A stretch of DNA of 11,313 nucleotides from Paracoccaceae bacterium (GTDB lineage: Bacteria; Pseudomonadota; Alphaproteobacteria; Rhodobacterales; Rhodobacteraceae): assembly GCA_020441345.1 (NCBI GenBank), contig JAGRMK010000051.1, positions 1 to 11,313 on the forward strand, written 5' to 3'. Shown here one piece after another: positions 1 through 5,372 of this stretch; within the stretch, counting starts at the first letter, position 1; each line of letters starts with the position of its first letter. The position numbers and the translations under genes were made by a program. Under the pieces are notes generated by a model. The model saw only the letters and a program-made list of their open reading frames with translations, made no database searches and was not told the DNA's origin.

Positions 1-1
1 C

Positions 2-148
2 TTCCAGGAGCATTTCGTCAACGCGTCGGCGATGCCCAACGCGGTCGATGCCTTTCCGCACCTCGCGTCCATCGTCACCCTGCCCGATGTGTCGCACAAT
101 CTGCATGGCGGCGAGGGCGGCGGCGGACGGCGGCGGCGCGGGCGGTGA
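2..148 (+). CDS. 3' end of an unrecognised protein with a Gly/Arg-rich tail (partial)
   Basis: The plus strand carries an open frame entering from the left edge and stopping with TGA at 146-148, giving 48 visible residues. Third codon positions are almost all G or C, which is what real genes in this window look like, so I take it as the C-terminus of a genuine gene whose start lies outside. The visible protein reads FQEHFVNASAMPNAVDAF and onward, then ends in a low-complexity tail of five Gly/Glu-Gly positions followed by GRRRRGR. I do not recognise the family. The basic Gly/Arg tail resembles nucleic-acid-binding tails, but that is only an impression. The gene converges on phaR, with a shared terminator between them. 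Confidence 0.6.
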   Translation, partial: FQEHFVNASAMPNAVDAFPHLASIVTLPDVSHNLHGGEGGGGRRRRGR

Positions 149-173
149 GGCGTTGATCGTCAGGCCTTGGCAT

Positions 174-202
174 GAAAAAGCCGCCCCACGGGCGGCTTTT
201 TC
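174..202. terminator. Bidirectional Rho-independent terminator between the left-edge gene and phaR
   Basis: A 13-bp perfect stem (174-186 with 190-202) encloses a 3-nt loop. The outer stem is an A-run on one side and a T-run on the other, with a GC core GCCGCCC/GGGCGGC. It therefore works as hairpin plus U-tract in both directions: for the plus-strand gene ending at 148, and for minus-strand phaR ending at 221. The convergent gene arrangement fits this exactly. Confidence 0.93.
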
Positions 203-220
203 TTGTCCAGGGGGACGAAC

Positions 221-799
221 CTAGCGCCCCATCTTGCTCAGCTTGGCTTCGAGCGCCGCAAGCTGGCGCCGAATCGCTGTCAGATCCTCGTCCTCTGCGT
301 CGTCCTCGGGTTTCTCTGCCGGCTCCTCGTTGTGCAGGCCAGGCATAGCCTTCCAACCCGACATCATCGATTCCATGAACGCCTGTTGCTGGCGCTGCAT
401 GGCTTCGAACCCCGGCATCTTGGACATCTGCGCCATCATCGGATTCATCGCGCTCATCTGTTCGGCGATCTTGCCCGGCCCCTGGCGCAGCATGTCGAAC
501 GACATCGACAGGAATTCCGGCACGACGCTTTGCGCCTGCGCGGTATAGCTGCGGACCAGATCGGTCAAGACATCCAGCGGCAACACGTTCTCGCCGCGGC
601 TCTCGTGATCGGCGATGATCTGCAAGAGATATTGCCGTGTGAGGTCGTCGCCGCTTTTCAGGTCGATGATCTGCACTTCGCGACCGGCTCGGATAAACCG
701 CGCGATATCTTCGAGCGTGACGTAATCGCTGCTTTCCGTGTTGTAGAGCCGACGACTGGCATAACGCTTGATCAGAAGCGGTTTCGAGCTTTCTGACAC
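221..799 (-). CDS. phaR: PHA/PHB synthesis repressor PhaR
   Basis: This is a 192-residue cytoplasmic DNA-binding repressor that also binds PHB granules. When polymer is absent it represses phasin and other pha genes, and nascent PHB titrates it away. Residues about 8-67 match the PHB/PHA accumulation regulator DNA-binding domain (LIKRYASRRLYNT motif at 9-21), followed by the PHB_acc domain at about 72-111. Residues 99-152 hold 13 methionines, then an acidic linker (158-172) and a short Leu-rich helix (173-190) that could form a coiled coil. The start is GTG at 797-799 with GGAG at 807-810, seven bases upstream. The gene lies downstream of phaP and is separated from it by a terminator, so it should have its own promoter in 800-939. 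I see no strong sigma70 match there, only AATAAA-like weak candidates. Upstream DNA has an imperfect TTGC-N6-GCAA palindrome that might allow autoregulation. Confidence 0.95.
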   Translation of the reverse strand: MSESSKPLLIKRYASRRLYNTESSDYVTLEDIARFIRAGREVQIIDLKSGDDLTRQYLLQIIADHESRGENVLPLDVLTDLVRSYTAQAQSVVPEFLSMSFDMLRQGPGKIAEQMSAMNPMMAQMSKMPGFEAMQRQQQAFMESMMSGWKAMPGLHNEEPAEKPEDDAEDEDLTAIRRQLAALEAKLSKMGR

Positions 800-939
800 G
801 GCAAGGCTCCCGGTTGGTTTTATTGCATCGCGGCAAGACTAGACCGCAATGCCGCATCAGGAAACAGGATTCTTCGCCGCACCGCGCGAAAACGCCCGGA
901 ATTCGGGCAGTTTCCCCAGCATTCCTTCGCGTAAAATCG

Positions 940-965
940 AAAAAAGGCGGGCCGTTGGCCCGCCT
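940..965 (-). terminator. Rho-independent terminator of phaP
   Basis: In the minus direction a 9-bp stem (945-953 with 957-965, core GGCGGGCC/GGCCCGCC, 3-nt loop) is followed by T residues at 945-940 and a further TTTT at 936-933. It lies about 90 bases past the phaP stop and before phaR, so it should make phaP transcripts end ahead of phaR. Two further hairpins precede it in the same 3' UTR (973-998 and 1018-1038). Confidence 0.9.
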
Positions 966-972
966 GGCAAGG

Positions 973-1038
973 GTTTCGGACGGGAGGAGTCCCGAAACGC
1001 CCTGGCCCTCAGCCGGTGGCGCTGGTCAATCCAGCGCC
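973..1038 (-). other. Two tandem hairpins in the phaP 3' untranslated region
   Basis: Between the phaP stop and its terminator are two more inverted repeats. GGCGCTGG at 1018-1025 pairs perfectly with CCAGCGCC at 1031-1038 over a 5-nt loop. GTTTCGG at 973-979 pairs with CCGAAAC at 992-998, extendable by AC/GT with one bulged base. Together with the terminator at 940-965 they make a chain of three stem-loops in about 110 nt. The likely role is protecting an abundant mRNA from 3' exonucleases. A processed 3' UTR small RNA is also possible. Function is inferred from shape alone. Confidence 0.55.
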
Positions 1039-1051
1039 CCGGAGGGGTATC

Positions 1052-1531
1052 TTACTTCGCGGCTGCGGTCGCTTTTTTCGCGGCCGAGGTGACTTCCTCG
1101 GTGGCTTTCTTGGCAGCAGCGGTCACGTCCGAGGTCGCCTTCTGCACCGCAGCGGTAGCTTCAGCCGACATGTCCTTGCCAGCAGCCAGCATCAGCTCGA
1201 CGGTGTCCATCTGCACGCGCTTGGCGATTTCAGCGAAAGCGGCCATGTGCTCGGACGCCATTTCGGCCGAGGTCGAGGCGAAATCGGTGACCGACTTCGA
1301 GTAGGCGGCCGGGTCTTCCTTGACCGAAGCGACTTCGCCGATCTTGACCAGCGCGTCCTTGGTCCATTTGGACGAAATGTCGGCCGACTTTTCAGCGGCT
1401 TCCAGAACCACTTTGCTCATCTTTTCGCCCAGCGCGGCCTGCGCCTTGAAGGCGTCCTGGAACGCTTTGGTGTCAACCGGGAAAGCGCCCATCATGTCCT
1501 GCATCGTCTTGGTGAAATCAGCGTTAGCCAT
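1052..1531 (-). CDS. phaP: Phasin (PHB granule-associated coat protein)
   Basis: The 159-residue protein coats PHB granules and controls their number and size. It has the look of the alphaproteobacterial phasin_2 family: N-terminal MANADFTKTMQDMMGAFPVD, long Ala/Lys/Glu-rich amphipathic helices without cysteines, and usual length. Residues 126-158 form three tandem 11-residue repeats (TAAVQKATSDV, TAAAKKATEEV, TSAAKKATAAA) ending in Lys. The ATG at 1529-1531 is chosen because AGGAG (1539-1543) sits seven bases upstream and the phasin homology begins there. A longer in-frame start at 1627 would run through the promoter and PhaR operators. The promoter at 1584-1612 with its embedded PhaR box implies PhaR repression relieved by PHB. 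Readthrough from phaC, 123 bp upstream, is also possible because I see no terminator between them. Confidence 0.95.
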   Translation of the reverse strand: MANADFTKTMQDMMGAFPVDTKAFQDAFKAQAALGEKMSKVVLEAAEKSADISSKWTKDALVKIGEVASVKEDPAAYSKSVTDFASTSAEMASEHMAAFAEIAKRVQMDTVELMLAAGKDMSAEATAAVQKATSDVTAAAKKATEEVTSAAKKATAAAK

Positions 1532-1583
1532 GTCTATTCTCCTAGCTCGCAGCCCGATGATCCGGTGCTCTGCGTATGGTGAG

Positions 1584-1612
1584 AATATGCATGCTGCGCC
1601 GCAGAATTTCAA
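1584..1612 (-). promoter_or_regulatory. phaP sigma70-type promoter
   Basis: Read on the minus strand, TTGAAA (1607-1612, 5 of 6 to the -35 consensus) is followed after exactly 17 bases by CATATT (1584-1589, 4 of 6 to the -10). The region upstream is AT-rich. Transcription should begin near 1577, leaving a leader of roughly 46 nt before the phaP ATG. A PhaR palindrome fills the spacer. An alternative -10, TATTCT at 1582-1587, gives a 19-base spacer and is less likely. Confidence 0.7.
1594..1604. promoter_or_regulatory. PhaR operator 1 (phaP promoter spacer)
   Basis: A perfect CTGC-GCC-GCAG palindrome lies between the phaP -35 and -10 elements. TGC-rich CTGC-N3-GCAG sites are the type described for PhaR of Paracoccus and Rhodobacter relatives. 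Bound PhaR here would directly exclude RNA polymerase. Its presence with a second copy 28 bp away (centre to centre) argues against chance. Confidence 0.82.
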
Positions 1613-1621
1613 GATATTTTT

Positions 1622-1632
1622 CTGCACCGCAG
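1622..1632. promoter_or_regulatory. PhaR operator 2 (upstream of the phaP -35)
   Basis: A perfect CTGC-ACC-GCAG palindrome lies just upstream of the phaP -35 and 22 bases past the phaC stop. It may load PhaR cooperatively with operator 1, since the 28-bp centre spacing is a bit over two and a half helical turns. The same 11-mer recurs inside phaP at 1142-1152. Confidence 0.8.
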
Positions 1633-1654
1633 CATATTTCTTGTAAGTGCTTGA

Positions 1655-3439
1655 TCAGCCGTTCGGTTTTGCCACCACATAAGTGCCTGGCGCCGGGCAC
1701 AGGGTCTCTTCGGGCAGATCTCGGGCGGGAATCAGCTTGCCGGACCGCGCCCGCAGCCACTCTTCCCAGCGCGGCCACCAGGAGCCTTCGTTGAAATCTG
1801 CGTCCGCCAGCCAGCCCTCGGGCTCTTCGATCGGGGCATCCGAGGTATAATGCCCATATTTCTTCTTGCTCGGCGGGTTGACGATCCCGGCGATATGACC
1901 TGATTCGGACAGGATGAAGGTCTTGTTGGTCGAGCCCATCTGCGCCACGCCCCGGAAACACGATTTCCAGGCCGCGATATGGTCGGTTTCGCAGGCCACC
2001 GAGCACAGCGGCACTTTCACATCGCCGATATGCACCGTCTCGCCCAGCAGCGTATAGCCATCCCTGCAAAAATCGTTCGACTGGCACAAGCCGCGCAAAT
2101 ACTCGATCGCCATGCGGCCAGGCAGGTTGGATCCGTCGCCGTTCCAATAGAGCAGATCGAAAGCGGGCGGTGCCTCGCCCAGCATGTAGCTACGAATGGC
2201 CGGACCATAGATCAAATCGTTCGACCGCAGGAAGCTGAAGGTCTTGGTCATGTAATAGGACTTCAGATAGCCCTTTTCGCGCGCCTCGGCCTCGATCCCG
2301 TCGACGAAATCGTTCTCCAGAAAAACCGCCGTTTCGCCCTGGTCCGAGAAATCGGTCAGCGTCGTGAAAAAGGTGGCCGACTTGACCGACTTGTCCTTGC
2401 GCTTGTGCATCAGCGCCAGCGTCATGCTCAAGGTCGTGCCAGCGATGCAATAGCCGATCGCATTGATCGTCTTGACGTTGCACAACTCCTTGACCTTGGC
2501 GATGGCTTCCAGAAACCCTTCTTCGACATAGGTGTCCATGCCCACATCGGCATAGCTGGCATCCGGGTTGACCCAGCTGACGATGAATACCGTATAACCC
2601 TGCTCGACGATCCACTTGATCAGGCTGTTCTGCGCCTTGAGATCGAGGATGTAGAACTTGTTGATCCAGGGCGGAAAAATCAGCAGCGGCGTTTCATGCA
2701 CCTTTTCGGTGGTCGGCGTATACTGGATCAATTCGAACATGCGGTTGCGGTAGACCACTGCCCCCTCGGTCGTGCCGATATTGCCGCCAACCTTGAACGC
2801 GTCGCGGTCGGCCAGCGTCACCAGCAACTCGCCGTCGTTGGCCTCGATGTCACGCACCAGGTTTTCCAACCCTAGAACCAGGCTCTCGCCCTCGGTCTCG
2901 ACGGCTTTCATCAAGGCATCCGGGTTCGTGCCCAGAAAATTCGTCGGCGCCATCATGTCGACGATCTGCCTGCCGAAGTATTCCAGCCGGGTCTTCTGGC
3001 GGGGATCCAGCGTGTCGATATCCGCGATCGCCTGTTCGATGGCCTGACTGGACAGCAGATACTGCTGCTTGATGTAGTTGAAATAGGGGTGCGATTTCCA
3101 CAGCGGGTTGGAAAACCGCTTGTCATCGGGGGTGTGATCTTCGGGCGCGGCCAACACGCCACCGCGCAACGCCTCTTGCGCCTCGACAAAATGCTTCAGC
3201 GTCTTGCCCCAGTATTCGACCTGATGCTCCAGAACCTTTGACGGGTTCTTGACCATTTCCGACCAGTAGGCGGTGGCTGCGTTCAGATACATCGACGGAT
3301 CCGGCGACTGCAAATCCGAGCGGTGCGGCTCTCTTTGGGCGAACGCCGCAATCAGGCGTTGGGTCAAGGCTTCGATTTTCGCCAGATTGGCGTTCATCTT
3401 GTCCAGTTTCTCCGAATTATCATATTCCGAAGTTGCCAT
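1655..3439 (-). CDS. phaC: Class I poly(3-hydroxyalkanoate) synthase PhaC
   Basis: A 594-residue enzyme that polymerises (R)-3-hydroxybutyryl-CoA into PHB at the granule surface. The length is usual for class I synthases. The N-terminal PhaC_N region (about 50-240) precedes an alpha/beta-hydrolase core. The lipase-like box GYCIAG (329-334) carries nucleophile Cys331. The other triad members are Asp486 in CETDHI and His515 in SESGHIAG. The conserved blocks PPWINKFYILDL (256-267) and YWNGDGSNLPG (431-441) are also present. The ATG at 3437-3439 has GGGGGAG nine bases upstream. No terminator separates it from phaP, so cotranscription is possible. A PhaR palindrome lies 23 bp upstream of the start, overlapping the only weak -10 candidate I see (TATGCT, 3472-3477), so PhaR control is likely. 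The first three codons double as the -35 of the divergent phaZ promoter. Confidence 0.98.
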   Translation of the reverse strand: MATSEYDNSEKLDKMNANLAKIEALTQRLIAAFAQREPHRSDLQSPDPSMYLNAATAYWSEMVKNPSKVLEHQVEYWGKTLKHFVEAQEALRGGVLAAPEDHTPDDKRFSNPLWKSHPYFNYIKQQYLLSSQAIEQAIADIDTLDPRQKTRLEYFGRQIVDMMAPTNFLGTNPDALMKAVETEGESLVLGLENLVRDIEANDGELLVTLADRDAFKVGGNIGTTEGAVVYRNRMFELIQYTPTTEKVHETPLLIFPPWINKFYILDLKAQNSLIKWIVEQGYTVFIVSWVNPDASYADVGMDTYVEEGFLEAIAKVKELCNVKTINAIGYCIAGTTLSMTLALMHKRKDKSVKSATFFTTLTDFSDQGETAVFLENDFVDGIEAEAREKGYLKSYYMTKTFSFLRSNDLIYGPAIRSYMLGEAPPAFDLLYWNGDGSNLPGRMAIEYLRGLCQSNDFCRDGYTLLGETVHIGDVKVPLCSVACETDHIAAWKSCFRGVAQMGSTNKTFILSESGHIAGIVNPPSKKKYGHYTSDAPIEEPEGWLADADFNEGSWWPRWEEWLRARSGKLIPARDLPEETLCPAPGTYVVAKPNG

Positions 3440-3461
3440 ATCCGTCTGCTCCCCCTATCAT
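3433..3461 (+). promoter_or_regulatory. phaZ sigma70-type promoter, -35 overlapping the phaC start codon
   Basis: TTGCCA (3433-3438, 5 of 6) and TATCAT (3456-3461, 5 of 6) are separated by 17 bases on the plus strand, the best promoter match in the window. The start of transcription should be near 3468, leaving about 74 nt of leader. The -35 overlaps the initiator codon of divergent phaC, so the phaZ promoter lies wholly in the phaC start and leader. The PhaR palindrome at 3463-3473 covers the predicted transcription start. Confidence 0.68.
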
Positions 3462-3462
3462 C

Positions 3463-3473
3463 CTGCACTGCAG
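3463..3473. promoter_or_regulatory. PhaR operator 3 (phaC/phaZ divergent region)
   Basis: A perfect CTGC-ACT-GCAG palindrome lies in the 102-bp region between the divergent phaC and phaZ starts. It immediately follows the phaZ -10 and abuts the candidate phaC -10, so one PhaR dimer could block both promoters. It is the only such box in this intergenic region. Confidence 0.8.
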
Positions 3474-3531
3474 CATAAACCGCCACCCCCGTGGGGGGAA
3501 GCGCGGAATCGATGCGCCGTGCGCGTGTATT

Positions 3532-3535
3532 GGAG
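3532..3535 (+). promoter_or_regulatory. Ribosome binding site that fixes the phaZ start
   Basis: GGAG lies six bases before the ATG at 3542-3544. The frame is also open back to a GTG at 3491, but that start has no sensible spacing and would add 17 residues unlike the family N-terminus. The RBS decides for 3542. Confidence 0.75.
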
Positions 3536-3541
3536 ACCACA

Positions 3542-4852
3542 ATGAAGCAAATGGCCACCTATGACTTGATGGAAACGATGCGCAATACCAACGAATGGTT
3601 GGGCGCGTCGGCCAGGGCAATGGCCTCGTATCCGATCTGGGGTCTTGTGCCGCACCCGATGTTCAAGGTGATGTCGGCCTGGGGCCGCGTGACCGAGCGC
3701 AGTTTCGCGCGCATGGTGATCAAGCCCGCTTGGGGGATCCGCACCGTGGTCGGCAACGATGGGCGCGACCATCTGGTCGAAACCCAGGTCGAAATCGCGC
3801 GCCCGTTCGGGGATCTGGTGCGGTTCAAGGTGCACAACCGGCCGGAAAAGAAGCGCCGCATTCTGGTCTGTGCGCCGATGTCGGGACACTATGCAACGTT
3901 GCTGCGCTCGACCGTCGCCAGCCTGCTGCCCGATGCCGAGGTCTGGATCACTGACTGGCACAACGCGCGGGACATCCCGGTATCGGCCGGCAAGTTCGAC
4001 ATCGAGGATTATACCCAATACCTCGTTGATTTCATGAAGCACCTTGGCCCCGACACCCATGTCGTCGCAGTGTGCCAGCCGGTGCCGCTGGCTCTGGCCG
4101 CGACCGCCCTGCTCGCCGAGCAGGAACCCGAGGCCCAGCCCCTCACCCTGACCCTGATCGGTGGCCCCGTCGATCCCGACGCAGCCCCGACCGAGGTGAC
4201 GGACTTTGGCCGTCGCGTGACGATGGGTCAGCTGGAACACCTGTCGATCCAGCGTGTCGGATTCAAGTACGCGGGCGTCGGTCGTCTGGTCTATCCGGGC
4301 CTGCTGCAACTCGCCGGGTTCATCTCGATGAACCTCGACCGCCACAGCCAGGCGTTCTCGGACAAGATCCTTGCCGCCTCGCGCGGCGAAGACAGCGAGC
4401 GTGACCAGCACAACCGCTTTTATGACGAATACCTGTCGGTGATGGACATGACGGCGGAATTCTACCTGTCGACCGTCGAGCGTATCTTCAAGGATCGGGA
4501 AATCGCGAAGAACGAATTCGTGGTGAATGGCCATCAGATCGATATCGGCAAGATCACCGATGTCGCGGTCAAGATCGTCGAAGGTTCCAAGGACGATATT
4601 TCGGCTCCGGGGCAATGCCTTGCGGCTCTGGACCTGCTGACAGGCCTCGACGACGACAAGAAGGCACAGCATCTGGAGCCGGGCGCGGGCCATTACGGCA
4701 TCTTTGCCGGGTCGAGCTGGCGCAACAACATCCGCCCGCTGGTGTTCGACTTCATGGACAAGCACGCCGAGCACAAGGCGAAAGCCAGCGCAAAGGCCGA
4801 CGCGAAACCTGCGGCGAAACCTGCCGTGAAGCTGGCCGCATCGAACGAGTAA
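3542..4852 (+). CDS. phaZ: Intracellular PHB depolymerase PhaZ
   Basis: A 436-residue cytoplasmic granule-associated hydrolase that mobilises stored PHB into hydroxybutyrate units. The sequence matches the intracellular depolymerase family (PHB_depo_C), including the N-terminal motif YDLMETMR (7-14). The nucleophile is Cys178 in VAVCQP, replacing the Ser of extracellular depolymerases. The acid residue is in KDDISAPGQ (Asp351 or Asp352) and the His is His384 in GAGHYGIF. There is no signal peptide. The C-terminus (about 411-432) is a Lys/Ala/Pro-rich tail resembling histone H1-like tails, beyond the usual fold. phaZ diverges from phaC and has its own promoter with a PhaR operator over the predicted transcription start, so polymer breakdown and synthesis seem linked to the same granule sensor. 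A strong terminator follows. Confidence 0.95.
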   Translation: MKQMATYDLMETMRNTNEWLGASARAMASYPIWGLVPHPMFKVMSAWGRVTERSFARMVIKPAWGIRTVVGNDGRDHLVETQVEIARPFGDLVRFKVHNRPEKKRRILVCAPMSGHYATLLRSTVASLLPDAEVWITDWHNARDIPVSAGKFDIEDYTQYLVDFMKHLGPDTHVVAVCQPVPLALAATALLAEQEPEAQPLTLTLIGGPVDPDAAPTEVTDFGRRVTMGQLEHLSIQRVGFKYAGVGRLVYPGLLQLAGFISMNLDRHSQAFSDKILAASRGEDSERDQHNRFYDEYLSVMDMTAEFYLSTVERIFKDREIAKNEFVVNGHQIDIGKITDVAVKIVEGSKDDISAPGQCLAALDLLTGLDDDKKAQHLEPGAGHYGIFAGSSWRNNIRPLVFDFMDKHAEHKAKASAKADAKPAAKPAVKLAASNE

Positions 4853-4873
4853 TCGGCCATTCGGAGAAATCGG

Positions 4874-4904
4874 GTCCGGCGATCAACAGGTCGCCGGACT
4901 TTTT
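4874..4904 (+). terminator. Rho-independent terminator of phaZ
   Basis: The 9-bp perfect stem GTCCGGCGA (4874-4882) / TCGCCGGAC (4891-4899), with an 8-nt loop, is followed by TTTTT at 4900-4904. It lies 22 bp past the phaZ stop. In the minus direction no clear T-run follows the stem, so it is probably weaker for the convergent DUF1330 gene. Confidence 0.93.
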
Positions 4905-4913
4905 CGTGGCGGA

Positions 4914-5330
4914 TCAGCCGAATCCGTCGCCCTCGGGGTTGGGGCTCATGCGGATCAGGCGCGAGGTTTCCACGGCGGCTTGCCGATGGATCACGGCGGC
5001 GCGGTATTCCGGGTCTCGGATCATGTCGATGAACGCCTGACCGCTGGGATACATGGCGACAAAGGCGATATCCCAGACCTCGGCCTCGGGCCCGATCAGC
5101 ATCAATTCCGGGCGCCCTGACCACAGGATCGTGCCGCCAAGCCGGCGAAAGACCGGCCCGCTGGCGTCACCATAGGCGCGATATGCCTCAGGCCCGGTGG
5201 CCGCGCGCCCGTCGGGATAAACCGCCCGCGCACGCAGCTTGACGAGATTGAGCATGTGGATCGGCCGGTCCCGCGGCAGATCCTTGAACCGCGCGAACCG
5301 CGCGCGGTCGGGATCGAGATACTGGGTCAT
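4914..5330 (-). CDS. DUF1330 family protein
   Basis: A 138-residue soluble protein with features of the DUF1330 family, a small ferredoxin-like dimeric alpha/beta-barrel fold whose biochemical role is unknown. Supporting segments are HMLNLVKLR (25-33), PEAYRAYGDASGPVFRRLGG (47-66), the strand WDIAFVAMYPS (86-96) and FIDMIRDPEYRAAVIHR (99-115), the usual order in this family. There is no signal peptide or membrane segment. The ATG at 5328-5330 has only a modest AGGG about seven bases upstream. It begins 42 bp after the exonuclease stop in the same direction, and I see no terminator between, so it could be the last gene of that transcript. No functional link to either neighbour is evident. Confidence 0.85.
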   Translation of the reverse strand: MTQYLDPDRARFARFKDLPRDRPIHMLNLVKLRARAVYPDGRAATGPEAYRAYGDASGPVFRRLGGTILWSGRPELMLIGPEAEVWDIAFVAMYPSGQAFIDMIRDPEYRAAVIHRQAAVETSRLIRMSPNPEGDGFG

Positions 5331-5372
5331 GCGCCAACCCTAGCGCCAACCGATCCACGCGCAAGAGCCCGC

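Noticed and set aside
75..857. Minus-strand open frame of 260 codons overlapping phaR in another frame
   Set aside because: It runs through the terminator at 174-202 and has Arg/Ala/Gly shadow composition, while phaR in the other frame is a clear family match.
1532..1627. Longer start for the phasin at 1627
   Set aside because: The extra 32 residues would be translated from the promoter and PhaR operators, and the downstream ATG has a good AGGAG.
1979..2875. Plus-strand open frame of 298 codons inside phaC
   Set aside because: Antisense of the conserved phaC core, with no promoter, RBS or recognisable protein.
3054..3070. CAGCAG-ATA-CTGCTG palindrome inside phaC
   Set aside because: The half-sites are in the opposite order to PhaR boxes and it is explained by Leu/Ser/Gln codons.
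3486..3497. C-run/G-run inverted repeat in the phaZ leader
   Set aside because: Only a 4-bp stem with a 4-nt loop, so too small to call a regulatory structure, though it could slightly affect phaZ leader folding.
3458..4774. Minus-strand open frame of 438 codons opposite phaZ
   Set aside because: Antisense shadow. phaZ on the plus strand has the promoter, RBS, catalytic triad and terminator.
5331..5351. Direct repeat GCGCCAACC twice with a 12-bp period between the exonuclease and DUF1330 genes
   Set aside because: Too short and only two copies. No palindrome or promoter around it to suggest a binding site.
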